A DNA stretch of 64,000 bases from positions 930,001 through 994,000 of the forward strand of contig NZ_ARQF01000020.1 in the NCBI RefSeq assembly GCF_000384815.1, written 5' to 3'. Shown here one piece after another: positions 52,526 to 61,607 of the stretch. Each line of letters begins with the position of its first letter. The stretch's first letter is position 1. Made by a program: the position numbers and the translations under genes. The notes beneath the pieces are model-generated. The model searched no databases and was not told where the DNA came from. It saw only the letters and a list, made by a program, of their open reading frames with translations. This DNA comes from Halodesulfovibrio aestuarii DSM 17919 = ATCC 29578. GTDB taxonomy: Bacteria; Desulfobacterota; Desulfovibrionia; Desulfovibrionales; Desulfovibrionaceae.

Positions 52526-55516
52526 ATGGCACTTTCTGATTTCTGTCACAGAATTACAGCTGAAAATAAATTTACCGTCTATCACGATCTCATGCGCGAA
52601 AAGGTAAAGCACATCCTTCTTGTATCTTCCCCGTATGATGCATGGGTTATGGAAGAAGACTGTGACCTTTCTGAACGCCTTGCAAATGAGTACCGCGGCT
52701 TAAACCTCAGCTCACCACCACGGCTTACATGGCTTTCATCACCGGAAGATATCCCCGCAGCCCTGCAAGCTCGTGCAGCAGAAATGGTTATTCTCATGTC
52801 CGGACTTGCAGAACCGGAACTTATTAACCTTAAACAACGTATTGATTCATTTGTTCCGCACCTGCCGGTGGTTGTACTCACCCATAGAGAAATTAAAGAA
52901 AGTGCACGTCTCAAACGTAAGGATTTAGATCACTGTTTCTTATGGACAGGTGACGCCGAGCTTCTTCTGGCTATTGTAAAGCTGACAGAAGACAAAATGA
53001 ACATTGCGCATGACACGCAGGAAGCCGGTATCCGCAATATTATTCTTGTTGAAGATTCCCCAAGCTACATTTCATCATTTCTTCCTATCCTCTATCGAGC
53101 ATTGGTTCAGCAGGCACAAGCTGTTATACAGGAAGGGCTTAATCAGGAGCACAGACTCCTCGTCATGCGCGCACGACCTAAAATACTTGTTGCTGAAACA
53201 TTTGAAGGAGCAATGGAATATTTCCGTCAGTACGAACAATACGTACTGGGAGTTATTTCTGATGTACGGTATCCGCACAATGGTGTGCTTGACCCTTCAG
53301 CAGGGGTTACCCTGTTGTCTCTGATAAAAAAAGAACGCAAAGATATTCCACTTCTGCTGGCAAGCAGTGAATCAGTAAACAAATGGTATGCAAAGGAAAT
53401 ACCCTGTGAATTTATTGATAAAAATTCTCCGCTTTTGTTGGCAGAACTTCATAAGTTTGTCAGTGAGCATCTCGGTTTCGGTGATTTTATCTTCCGCAAC
53501 AAAGATGGAATAGAAATAGACCGAGCACATACAATGTTTCAGCTTCAACAAAAGCTGGATCAAATACCGGCCGATGTCTTTCTTGAGCACTGCCTGAATA
53601 ATGATTTTTCACGCTGGTTCTTTGCCCGCACAGAAACCGAACTTGCTTGCGTCATGCGCCCTCTTACAGCTGAAGACTTTGAAAACAGTGTAGAAACCAT
53701 GCGCACCTTTGTTATCCAACAAATTCGCAACAGGCTTCAACAACGGCAAAAAGGCGTGGTTGTTACCTTTAAAGAAAATAACTTTGACCCGCAGACAGAT
53801 TTTTTAAAAATTGGCGAAGGTTCCATAGGCGGTAAAGCCCGTAGTCTCGCCTTCATGTTTCGCCTTATCGAGCAAAGTAGCTGGCTGAATAAAAAATACC
53901 CGAACATAAACATTATCACGCCCAAAGTGTTAAGCATTGCCACGGAAGGCTTTGACAGCTTTTTGCGATTAAACGACCTTGGATATCTTGCGGATGAAGA
54001 TTTTAAGGATGAAGAAGTCATAGCAATATGCCTTAAGGCAAAGCTCCCTGAATGGCTGACGCGAAAGTTACGAATCTTTTTAGATAAAATAAAAACACCG
54101 CTGGCAGTCCGTTCTTCCAGTCTACTCGAGGATGCACAATATCAGGCATATGCAGGTTTATATTCCACAGTAATGCTCACCAATACACACCCGGATATAG
54201 AAGTGCGTTACGCAGAATTAGCAACCGCTGTCAAAAAAGTATATGCATCTACTTTTTTCCAATCACCCAAATCCTTTTCGCGTCGCGTCAAATTACGTAC
54301 AGATGAAGAAAAGATGGGGGTAATTATTCAAGAAGTTATCGGTAGGCGCTTTGATGACTACTTTTATCCAGCCATTTCCGGTGTCGCACAATCAAAAAAC
54401 TTCTATCCATTCGGAAGAATGAAAACAGATGACGGCATTGCATCAATCGCCATGGGACTTGGAAAAACGGTTATGGACGGAGGACAAGCGTACCGTTTCT
54501 GTCCTAAGTGCCCCCATGTGCAACCACAATTCATAGATTTGCAGGAAACGCTCAAAAATTCGCAAAACACATTCTATAGTCTTTATATGGGAGATCCAAA
54601 TCTTGCGCCAAAAGTAGAGGAACAGGAAGGTGCCCTTGTGCAGCGCAGGGTCTATAATGCAGAACCGAACGGACCAATCTCATTTCTTGCGAGCAGTTAT
54701 TTGCCGCAGGAGGGAATAATTCGAGAAACTGCCTCTATTCCGGGTAGCTCAAAGGTTCTACTCTTTGCGCAGGTACTTAAACACGGCCTGTTTCCACTTC
54801 CAGACCTGCTTAACGATGTGCTCTCATTAGCTGAAGAAGCAATGGGCGGGCCAGTTGAACTGGAATTTTGTGTAAATATGGATATGGATGGTTCCAATGC
54901 AGAATTTGCATTGCTGCAATTGCGGCCAATGAGCTCACTCTCAGGATTATCCGCAGTCACCATTACCAAACAAGAACGCGCCGCGGCCTTCTGCTATTCA
55001 AAACATGCATTGGGTAATTCCGAAAGCAATGACATCTATGATATTATTTTTATCCATCCGGATGATTTTGATGTAGCAAAGACTCTCGAGATTAAGCAGG
55101 AAATACTGGAGTGTAACAAACAAATGCTGCGAGAAGAGCGCAAATATCTTCTCGTAGGCCCTGGTCGATGGGGGACATCCGACCGATGGCTCGGAGTGCC
55201 CGTCATTTGGAACGATATCTCCGGAGTTTCTGCCATTGTTGAAGCATACACAGAACATCTACGCGTTGAGCCTTCTCAAGGATCGCACTTCTTCCATTGC
55301 ATCACCACACTAGGTATCAACTACGTTATGATAACGAACTCCAACGATGAATTTATTCATTGGGAATGGTTAACAACTATTCCTGTTCACTATAAAGGCA
55401 AGTTTATAACCCACATACGTTTTGAGTCTCCAATCACTATCAAGGTAGACGGACGTACCGCCGAATGTACAATGTTAAGACCAAGTTCCCATACCCCGAC
55501 CATGCCCATCGTATAA
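52526..55516 (+). CDS. Receiver-domain / PPDK N-terminal (PEP/pyruvate-binding) ATP-grasp fusion
   Basis: 996 residues from the ATG at 52526; 41 open codons further upstream look non-coding. A degenerate alpha/beta domain (about 20-160, with HILLVSSPYD) is followed by a receiver-like domain: ILVEDSP near 173, SDVRYP near 244 (phospho-acceptor Asp), LLASSE, and FIDKNS (Lys switch). The ATP-grasp domain (about 425-800) keeps the PPDK-N motifs IGGKARSLAF, LAVRSSSLLED, GVIIQEVIG, SGVAQS and LQLRPM. The C-terminal 200 residues hold a conserved LLVGPGRWGTSDRWLGVPV block. The phosphohistidine swivel domain and PEP barrel of PPDK/PEP synthase are absent, so the phosphate acceptor is unknown. Single gene. 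Confidence 0.83.
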   Translation: MALSDFCHRITAENKFTVYHDLMREKVKHILLVSSPYDAWVMEEDCDLSERLANEYRGLNLSSPPRLTWLSSPEDIPAALQARAAEMVILMSGLAEPELINLKQRIDSFVPHLPVVVLTHREIKESARLKRKDLDHCFLWTGDAELLLAIVKLTEDKMNIAHDTQEAGIRNIILVEDSPSYISSFLPILYRALVQQAQAVIQEGLNQEHRLLVMRARPKILVAETFEGAMEYFRQYEQYVLGVISDVRYPHNGVLDPSAGVTLLSLIKKERKDIPLLLASSESVNKWYAKEIPCEFIDKNSPLLLAELHKFVSEHLGFGDFIFRNKDGIEIDRAHTMFQLQQKLDQIPADVFLEHCLNNDFSRWFFARTETELACVMRPLTAEDFENSVETMRTFVIQQIRNRLQQRQKGVVVTFKENNFDPQTDFLKIGEGSIGGKARSLAFMFRLIEQSSWLNKKYPNINIITPKVLSIATEGFDSFLRLNDLGYLADEDFKDEEVIAICLKAKLPEWLTRKLRIFLDKIKTPLAVRSSSLLEDAQYQAYAGLYSTVMLTNTHPDIEVRYAELATAVKKVYASTFFQSPKSFSRRVKLRTDEEKMGVIIQEVIGRRFDDYFYPAISGVAQSKNFYPFGRMKTDDGIASIAMGLGKTVMDGGQAYRFCPKCPHVQPQFIDLQETLKNSQNTFYSLYMGDPNLAPKVEEQEGALVQRRVYNAEPNGPISFLASSYLPQEGIIRETASIPGSSKVLLFAQVLKHGLFPLPDLLNDVLSLAEEAMGGPVELEFCVNMDMDGSNAEFALLQLRPMSSLSGLSAVTITKQERAAAFCYSKHALGNSESNDIYDIIFIHPDDFDVAKTLEIKQEILECNKQMLREERKYLLVGPGRWGTSDRWLGVPVIWNDISGVSAIVEAYTEHLRVEPSQGSHFFHCITTLGINYVMITNSNDEFIHWEWLTTIPVHYKGKFITHIRFESPITIKVDGRTAECTMLRPSSHTPTMPIV

Positions 55517-55547
55517 CAAACTGACTTTCCTAACTATAATCATTAAC

Positions 55548-55585
55548 TTTTAGTGAATGTTGTAGCTATGCAACATTCACTAAAA
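55548..55585 (+). terminator. Terminator after the PPDK-N fusion
   Basis: TTTTAGTGAATGTTG and CAACATTCACTAAAA form a perfect 15-bp stem around TAGCTATG. The T-run after it is poor (ATATA), but the A/T-rich base of the stem makes it work in either direction. Confidence 0.7.
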
Positions 55586-55918
55586 ATATAGCTATCACAT
55601 AGCCACCGCTTATTCGTTGATATTCAAAGGTTTTTACCTTGTGATGCATTTACGAAACATTCAGCAAAACAACCACCCCTTTTGCGATGCTTTTTTGCAA
55701 CATGAAGGACTGTACATCATTATATTCCTTCATGAGCAACCCCCCGTAATTATACATTTTAAAAAAAGAAGCGTTTTTTTTACAACTTGGCATCGCAGTT
55801 GCTATATACTAAGCAGCTTTTCAAAAAAGCACCTATGGTATCCTCTAACACAGTGAAATTGAGAGTAACTGCCATTACTCATTTCACCTCCAGACTAGTT
55901 TACCTAAACTTCCTTTTT

Positions 55919-55973
55919 CTATCTGTCTCCCCCCGCTGTAATTGCGCTTTAATGGCGGGGGATAGTCAGATAG
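55919..55973 (+). ncRNA. Long GC-rich hairpin in gene-less region (RNA candidate)
   Basis: Outer arms CTATCTG (55919-55925) and CAGATAG (55967-55973) and inner arms CCCCCGC and GCGGGGG (ending 55936, starting 55955) are both perfect. They stand in an otherwise AT-rich stretch, 55586-56111, without a supported gene. No T-run follows, so it is not a simple terminator; strand is assumed from the downstream gene. Confidence 0.35.
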
Positions 55974-56000
55974 CCTGAATGTTCCACGAATATTTCCTGC

Positions 56001-56044
56001 AGATGCCCTGTACTCATAATGAGAACAGGGCATCTCTTGGTTTT
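56001..56044 (+). terminator. Second tandem hairpin upstream of yqaA
   Basis: AGATGCCCTGT (56001-56011) pairs perfectly with ACAGGGCATCT (56025-56035), followed by CTTGGTTTT. It may end a short transcript that contains the hairpin at 55919-55973, or act in the leader of yqaA. Confidence 0.5.
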
Positions 56045-56111
56045 AATGACAGCCTTCCTGCAAAGCTATAATTTGACGCAGACAGTCCTTTTTGAAACAG
56101 TATGCACAACC

Positions 56112-56558
56112 ATGACAGATTTTTTTTCTCCTGAGCTAGGGTACACCGCACTATTTTTTCTCAGCTTTCTTGCTGCAACAATACTTCCGCTCGGATCAGA
56201 GTGGTTGCTTATTGCCATGGTTGCAGGCTCATATGAGCCTGCATCATCCGTACTTGTCGCAACAGCCGGTAACACACTGGGCGCATGTACTACCTACGCC
56301 ATCGGAATCTGGGGCGGAGCCTACATTATCCACCACATCCTGCGCATGGATGAAGCTGCACAAGCAAAAGCACAGCGCTTCTACTCCCGATGGGGATCAT
56401 GGTCACTGCTTCTTTCATGGGTGCCTGTGATCGGCGACCCGTTGTGCCTTGTCGGCGGCATCGCGCGTGTGCGATTTCCCCTTTTTCTTCTGCTTGTTCT
56501 CATCGGTAAATTTGCCCGCTATGCCCTTCTTGCCTGGATCACCCTGCAGGCAACGTAG
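56112..56558 (+). CDS. yqaA: YqaA-family (SNARE-associated/DedA-like) membrane protein
   Basis: Small DedA-superfamily membrane protein. Family features: FLSFLAATILPLGSEWLLIAM, AGNTLGACTTYAIG, and WSLLLSWVPVIGDPLCLVGGIARV (about residues 95-118), then a final helix. About 148 residues from the ATG at 56112; the frame is open further upstream to 56019, but that start would lie inside a hairpin, and 56046 is also possible. No start has a good ribosome-binding site. Role unknown; related DedA proteins act in lipid scrambling and membrane homeostasis. Confidence 0.85.
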   Translation: MTDFFSPELGYTALFFLSFLAATILPLGSEWLLIAMVAGSYEPASSVLVATAGNTLGACTTYAIGIWGGAYIIHHILRMDEAAQAKAQRFYSRWGSWSLLLSWVPVIGDPLCLVGGIARVRFPLFLLLVLIGKFARYALLAWITLQAT

Positions 56559-56717
56559 TCACGTCCGGCTTCTTCACTTCATTATTCTTTCTCCTCCCCC
56601 TTATAAAATGCTCTTCAGTGGTCATTAAAAGACTATACACCTGCCCTCTCTATGTTAGGATGGAGCAAACATTTTTTTGACATGCTAAAAATCCATTTTC
56701 ATACACTGGAGGACGAT

Positions 56718-57161
56718 ATGCGGACAATCAAAAATATCCTTGTAGCAGTTGATCTTATGGAAGACAGTTCATTTGTTGCATCATATGCAAAACTATTTGC
56801 TGAAAAATTAGGTGCTGACGTTTTGGTGGTCTACGCTACTCCCCCATTAAGTCAGTACTTTGGGTTATACCTGCCGCAAGACACCATCGCGAAATTCCAT
56901 GAAGACACAGAAAAAGGCGCAATTCGTGAACTAAAAGAGTTTGTAGAAAAGCACTTTACAGGCATTAATGTAAAACAACGGCTCGCAAACGGTCACCCTC
57001 AGGATGTTATCCTTGGTGTTGCAAAAGAAGAAAACTGCGATTTGATTATTATGGGCACCCACAGCCGGAAGGGTGTGGATCGAATTATGTTTGGTTCGGT
57101 TGCTAACCACGTTGTAAAACGGGCTGATATACCTGTTATGACTGTAAGACCAGACATGTAG
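56718..57161 (+). CDS. Universal stress protein A family protein, copy 1
   Basis: 147-residue UspA domain: IKNILVAVDLMEDS at the N-terminus, and ATP-loop region MGTHSRKGVDRIMFGSVANHVVKR, which keeps the first Gly and final Gly-Ser but has Ser in place of the second Gly of G-2x-G-9x-GS. It starts at the ATG at 56718, where GGAGG precedes. It is followed 37 bases later by a second, similar gene; the two share the opening RTIKNIL and about the same length, so they look like a tandem duplication, now well diverged. Confidence 0.92.
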   Translation: MRTIKNILVAVDLMEDSSFVASYAKLFAEKLGADVLVVYATPPLSQYFGLYLPQDTIAKFHEDTEKGAIRELKEFVEKHFTGINVKQRLANGHPQDVILGVAKEENCDLIIMGTHSRKGVDRIMFGSVANHVVKRADIPVMTVRPDM

Positions 57162-57198
57162 ACGAAGTTCTGATTTTTAAACATCCACAGGAGGAACT

Positions 57199-57654
57199 AT
57201 GCGTACTATCAAAAACATCCTCGTTCCTGTTGACATCATGGAAGACAATGCATTTTTCGTCGAGTATGCAAAACTGATGGCTGAGCAATTTAATGCGAAA
57301 ATTACTCTACTATATGCCCGTCCACTTTTGGATCGCTTCTACGACGTGTATCTTACAGATGAAATTATTGAACAAATAAAAGAAGACTCTAAACAGCGCG
57401 CCCTCCAAGAGCTTGAAAAAATTGCCAAAGAACAACTTGATGGTATCGATGTATTCATCAAACTACGCCGTGGTCAGCCACAGGATCTAATTCTTGAAAT
57501 GACCGAAAGTACTGAATTTGATATGGTAGTTATGGGAAAACATTGCCGCAGAGGCGTAGAACGTGTGCTTTTCGGATCAGTTGCAAACCGGGTAATAAAA
57601 CAGTCCAGCGCTCCTGTCCTGATTATCCATCCAGATGAATGCAAGATTGGCTGA
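57199..57654 (+). CDS. Universal stress protein A family protein, copy 2
   Basis: 151-residue UspA protein with the same layout as its neighbour: RTIKNILVPVDIMEDN, then MGKHCRRGVERVLFGSVANRVIKQ. The second ATP-loop Gly is replaced by Cys. Excellent AGGAGG upstream. The pair is followed by a terminator and then the cydAB region, consistent with use under oxygen or respiratory stress, though that link is only positional. Confidence 0.92.
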   Translation: MRTIKNILVPVDIMEDNAFFVEYAKLMAEQFNAKITLLYARPLLDRFYDVYLTDEIIEQIKEDSKQRALQELEKIAKEQLDGIDVFIKLRRGQPQDLILEMTESTEFDMVVMGKHCRRGVERVLFGSVANRVIKQSSAPVLIIHPDECKIG

Positions 57655-57730
57655 CACCCCACTCGCAGTAAGTAGATAAGAAACTTGCGCTTAACTGATA
57701 TTCTTTGATTAACTTCTTCGCATAAAAAAA

Positions 57731-57773
57731 CAAAAAGCCCCTTCCTGTGATTTGTTCAGGCAGGGGCTCCTTT
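57731..57773 (+). terminator. Terminator of the uspA pair
   Basis: AGCCCC.TTCCTG (57736-57747) pairs with CAGG.AGGGGCT (57757-57768), flanked by A's and followed by CCTTTATT. Beyond it, 57774-58102 is AT-rich and holds no gene. Confidence 0.8.
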
Positions 57774-58102
57774 ATTGCTCATTACTAATTTTTTCCTTTT
57801 TATCTATTAATATTACAGGTAAAAAGGATTACAATACATTTTTTACATGCAAACAGCATAACGGGAAGCTCTCAAAAATGTAACCCTTTACAAACATAAC
57901 TAAATTGCTTCTGCGTAACGCAACACATTTTTATTACACTTTCTCACAAAGATAAACGCAGCCGTCTTTTTTTGTTACCTATTTTTTTGTAGGGTGTTAA
58001 AAAAAAGTAATAATCAATTCTTTTTATTTGCAGAAAACGATTTTATGGTTGCAAAAACACATTTTTTAGTATTGATTACCATTACTGAGTGACTAATAGA
58101 AC

Positions 58103-58136
58103 AATTGTTGTGTTCTGTTATAAATATTCAACAATT
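58103..58136. promoter_or_regulatory. Inverted repeat bracketing a -10-like box before cydA
   Basis: AATTGTTG (58103-58110) and CAACAATT (58129-58136) are perfect arms 18 bases apart; TATAAA (58119-58124) lies between them. The arms are 63-96 bases before the cydA ATG. The left arm also belongs to a 10-bp palindrome, AACAATTGTT. Bound protein would cover the promoter, as for a redox or oxygen repressor; spacing does not fit the 18-bp Rex site. Confidence 0.45.
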
Positions 58137-58198
58137 TTTGCTAAACCTTGGCGTACGATGCCTGCTTTAACAGGACGAAAGCCGAAGGGGGTTAATGT

Positions 58199-59497
58199 AT
58201 GGACGTAGTAATGCTGTCCAGAATTCAGTTTGCAGTAACTGTGTTCTTCCATTTTATTTTCGTACCATTAACGCTTGGACTGTCTGTACTGCTTGCCATC
58301 ATGGAAACCATGTATGTGCGTACTGGCAACGAAATGTACAAGCGTATGGTAAAATTCTGGGGTAAATTATTTATTATCAACTTCACCCTCGGTGTTGTTA
58401 CCGGCATCACTCTTGAGTTCCAGTTTGGTACTAACTGGTCCCGTTACTCTGAGTATGTAGGTGATATTTTTGGTTCTTTACTTGCTATCGAAGCAAGTAC
58501 GTCTTTCTTCCTTGAATCTACTTTTATTGCGGTATGGTTCTTCGGTTGGAAAAAAGTCTCCAAAAACGTCCACTGTATGTGTATTTGGCTTGTAGCACTT
58601 GCTTCCAACATGTCTGCCTTCTGGATCATCATGGCAAACGCGTTCATGCAAAACCCTGTCGGCTACAAAATGGTTGAAGGCAAGCCACAGCTTAACGACT
58701 TTTTTGCAGTTATTACAAACCCGTACGGCATTGGCGAATTCGCCCATACAGTATCCTCTTCATGGATGGTTGGTGGTATTTTCGTACTTGGCATTTCCGC
58801 ATGGCACCTATTACGCAAAAACGAAATGGAACTGTTTAAAAGTTCCTTTAAAATTGCTTCCATTTTCTTCCTTATTTTCTCAATAACTACCGCGATAGCA
58901 GGTCACCATCAGGGACAGGTTGCAGCTAAATATCAGCCTGCAAAATTGGCAGCTATGGAATCCCACTGGGAAACAGGCACCAATGTACCTATGTACCTGC
59001 TGACATGGCCTAATGCTGAAAATACCGGCAATGCCATTCAGGCTCTGCCTTTGCCTGGTGCGTTGTCGATCCTCGCATACAACAACCCACAGGCAAAAGT
59101 TATCGGCCTGAATGATATTCCAAAAGAAGACCGCCCTCCAGTGCTGCCGACCTTCATTACCTTCCGGCTTATGGTTGGCTTAGGCTCCTTCTTCCCACTT
59201 CTTGGTATTGCCCTGTTCGCTTGGCGTAAAAAGATTGAAGAAAAAAGTTTTGTTCTTAAAGTACTTCCTTGGCTTATTCCGCTTCCATACATTGCCATTA
59301 TGTTAGGTTGGACAGTAACAGAAGTTGGTCGCCAGCCATGGATTGTCTACAACATGCTCCGAACCTCAGCCGCGGCTTCTCCAATTGAAGCCTCCATGGT
59401 TGTCTGGTCTATTGTCGCCTTTACCCTGATTTACACCTTCCTTGGCCTGCTGGATATCTACCTGCTGAGGAAGTACGCAATGAAAGGCCCTAAATAG
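58199..59497 (+). CDS. cydA: Cytochrome bd quinol oxidase subunit I
   Basis: Heme-bearing subunit that oxidises quinol and reduces O2 to water. 432 residues with about nine membrane helices. The N-terminal helix carries the heme His18 (FAVTVFFHFIFVPLTLG), the conserved GRQPWIVYNMLRT lies near residue 377, and the quinol loop (about 240-300) is of the short type. GGGGG lies before the ATG. First gene of cydAB. It lets a strict anaerobe scavenge oxygen at the membrane, complementing roo in the cytoplasm. Confidence 0.96.
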   Translation: MDVVMLSRIQFAVTVFFHFIFVPLTLGLSVLLAIMETMYVRTGNEMYKRMVKFWGKLFIINFTLGVVTGITLEFQFGTNWSRYSEYVGDIFGSLLAIEASTSFFLESTFIAVWFFGWKKVSKNVHCMCIWLVALASNMSAFWIIMANAFMQNPVGYKMVEGKPQLNDFFAVITNPYGIGEFAHTVSSSWMVGGIFVLGISAWHLLRKNEMELFKSSFKIASIFFLIFSITTAIAGHHQGQVAAKYQPAKLAAMESHWETGTNVPMYLLTWPNAENTGNAIQALPLPGALSILAYNNPQAKVIGLNDIPKEDRPPVLPTFITFRLMVGLGSFFPLLGIALFAWRKKIEEKSFVLKVLPWLIPLPYIAIMLGWTVTEVGRQPWIVYNMLRTSAAASPIEASMVVWSIVAFTLIYTFLGLLDIYLLRKYAMKGPK

Positions 59498-59541
59498 ACC
59501 GACAGGACAAATCCTAAGCAATCAATAGAGAGGTTTTTTGT

Positions 59542-60570
59542 ATGACTCTTGAACTTATATGGTTTTTATTGTGGGGAGTCCTCTGGGGCGTCTACTTCGT
59601 GTTAGACGGTTTTGATCTGGGGCTCGGAACTCTTTTCCCGTTCTTTGCGAAAAACGAACGCGAAAAACGTGTTCTGTATAATACAGTGGCTCCATTCTGG
59701 GATGGCAACGAAGTATGGTTAATTGCAGCTGGCGGTATAACTTTCGCTGCATTCCCAAAAGCATACGCTATTATGTTCAGTGCACTCTACGCACCGCTTC
59801 TCATCATTCTGTTTGCTCTCATCATGCGTGCAGCAAGCTTTGAGTTCCGTAATAAAGTAGATTCTGATGGCTGGCGTAAAATGTGGGATATTTTCCAGTT
59901 CCTCGGCAACTTTGTACCAGCTCTGCTTTTCGGTGTCGCTTTTGCCAATATTTTCCAAGGCATTCCTTTTGATGCAAACGGCGTATATCATGGAAGTATT
60001 ATCCAACTGCTCAACGTGTATGGCATCATCGGCGGACTGTTCTTTGTAATCAACTTTGCAATGCACGGTGCAATGTGGCTTTCTATGAAATCAGAAGGGC
60101 ACATTCATGACCGCGCTATAAACTATGCTAAAAAATTGTGGGTATTCACTGTAGCTCTGGCTATTGCATTTCTCGCAGCCACTGCCATCTACACTGATTT
60201 ATTCGTAAACTACCAGAAGAGTGGTATGCTGCTTGTTATCCCTGCAATTGGCGTAACGGCACTGCTTATGGTTCGAATATTCCTTGCTGGTGGCCGTAAC
60301 CATCTTGCATGGATCAGCAACGCAATCTCCATCTTCTTTATAATCATGTTCGGTATAGTGGGGATGTTCCCGAAACTGCTGCCTTCCAATCTCGATCCGG
60401 CAGCATCCGTAACTATCTTCAACGGTGCATCCAGTACCCTTACCTTGCAGATTATGCTCGGCGTAGTGGTAGTGATCATCCCGCTTGTCCTTCTCTATCA
60501 GTTATGGGCTGTAAGACTGCTCATGCATGTAGTAGACGACGAAGTGCTCGATTCTGACGAATCCTACTAG
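59542..60570 (+). CDS. cydB: Cytochrome bd quinol oxidase subunit II
   Basis: Partner of CydA, 342 residues, about eight to nine helices. Conserved N-terminal WFLLWGVLWGVYFVLDGFDLGLG, then NTVAPFWDGNEVWLIAAGG (the family signature), and PALLFGVAFANIFQG in the middle. 44 bases after cydA, with AGAGAGG upstream of the ATG. Followed by a terminator shared with the convergent ychJ. Confidence 0.96.
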   Translation: MTLELIWFLLWGVLWGVYFVLDGFDLGLGTLFPFFAKNEREKRVLYNTVAPFWDGNEVWLIAAGGITFAAFPKAYAIMFSALYAPLLIILFALIMRAASFEFRNKVDSDGWRKMWDIFQFLGNFVPALLFGVAFANIFQGIPFDANGVYHGSIIQLLNVYGIIGGLFFVINFAMHGAMWLSMKSEGHIHDRAINYAKKLWVFTVALAIAFLAATAIYTDLFVNYQKSGMLLVIPAIGVTALLMVRIFLAGGRNHLAWISNAISIFFIIMFGIVGMFPKLLPSNLDPAASVTIFNGASSTLTLQIMLGVVVVIIPLVLLYQLWAVRLLMHVVDDEVLDSDESY

Positions 60571-60589
60571 TACCAAGCACAGTACATAA

Positions 60590-60629
60590 AAAGAGGGCAG
60601 CCCTATAAGATAGGACTGCCCTTTTTTAT
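60590..60629. terminator. Bidirectional terminator after cydB, related to the GGCTGTCC family
   Basis: GGGCAGCCCTA (60595-60605) pairs with TAGGACTGCCC (60611-60621) with one mismatch, with A's on the left and TTTTTT on the right. Confidence 0.85.
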
Positions 60630-60670
60630 TAACAGTAAGGCTCGGTTAGAGACTATAAAAAACTTACACA

Positions 60671-60716
60671 ACCGGTAGCTGTCCTCAAAAAATGAGGGCT
60701 TTCAGCTAACTACGGT
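60671..60716. repeat. Nested inverted repeat between cydB and ychJ
   Basis: ACCG (60671-60674) with CGGT (60713-60716), AGCTG (60677-60681) with CAGCT (60703-60707), CCTC (60683-60686) with GAGG (60694-60697) build a long bulged stem. There is no T-run at its end. It may extend the ychJ 3' end, or be an unknown RNA. Confidence 0.4.
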
Positions 60717-60781
60717 GAAACAAATTTTTAACGCCTCATCGGCAAACGCGTCGAAAACATCTCATTGAGAGATGATGAAAC

Positions 60782-61273
60782 TTAGTTCTTACCACAACAC
60801 TTTTTGAATTTTTTACCGGAGCCGCAAGGACAAGGCTCATTACGACCTACCTTTGGAGTCTCACGACGGTAGGTATCGTGGTTTTGAACCATACCTTCTA
60901 CATAGAACCAGTCTTTGCCTTCTTTACGGAAAAATGCATGCTCGTGCATTTCCTGTGGTACGCCGCCAAGTTTGTAGTTCGCAACAAACTCAACTTCACC
61001 TGTCACATCGTTTTCGCCACCATCTTTGGTGCCGAGGATATCAAGACCAGTCCATGTAATTTTTTCAGACCATTCTTTTATTTCCTCTTCAGAAAGATCT
61101 CCGCGCATATCTGGATGAACAGAACTACCAAGATATTCATAGCTTCCCAGTACATGTGCAGAGTAACGGGAACGCATAAGAGCCTCTGCAGTAGGAGCAG
61201 GGGTTTGGCCGGAAATAATTGGCTCACAACATGCAGAAAATTCAAGATCAGAACCGCAAGGACATTTTGCCAT
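60782..61273 (-). CDS. ychJ: YchJ-family SEC-C zinc-binding protein
   Basis: 163 residues. A zinc-binding SEC-C-type motif occurs at both ends: [13 protein letters not shown] at the N-terminus and [13 protein letters not shown] at the C-terminus. Between them lies the YchJ NTF2-like domain, with [18 protein letters not shown] and [14 protein letters not shown] precedes the ATG. Function unknown; SEC-C proteins often contact the ribosome or SecB. Confidence 0.93.
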   Translation of the reverse strand: MAKCPCGSDLEFSACCEPIISGQTPAPTAEALMRSRYSAHVLGSYEYLGSSVHPDMRGDLSEEEIKEWSEKITWTGLDILGTKDGGENDVTGEVEFVANYKLGGVPQEMHEHAFFRKEGKDWFYVEGMVQNHDTYRRETPKVGRNEPCPCGSGKKFKKCCGKN

Positions 61274-61607
61274 GATTTATTCCTCTAACTTTATTTAAAT
61301 TTTTTAGTATATTTCAATTGATAGCATTTTCAAAAAATCAGATTGTAACAATCAAATATCTTCCAGCAAAAAAGCAACACACAGTCGCAGCAACATATTT
61401 CAAGATAGTCACAACGTAGTGCAGTGTGGGTACAACATTCAAAATACTCTGGCAAGGCAACTCTATTTTGTCAAAATAACAAGCAATTTATAATAGCATC
61501 TGAGCCTGATTGCTGTGATATTTCCTTGCAACCATTCTCTTCATGTTTCTATGTATAGTTAAATATAGAAACAAGACTACGCAGCGAACACAACCTCTTT
61601 AATCATT
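61274..61607. other. Divergent intergenic region with an 8-bp dyad
   Basis: 334 AT-rich bases between divergent ychJ and the PilZ gene. GTTTCTAT (61545-61552) and ATAGAAAC (61565-61572) form a perfect dyad 36 bases before the PilZ start; TTGCAA (61526-61531) and TATGTA (61550-61555), 18 apart, could be its promoter, with the dyad over the -10. Confidence 0.4.
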
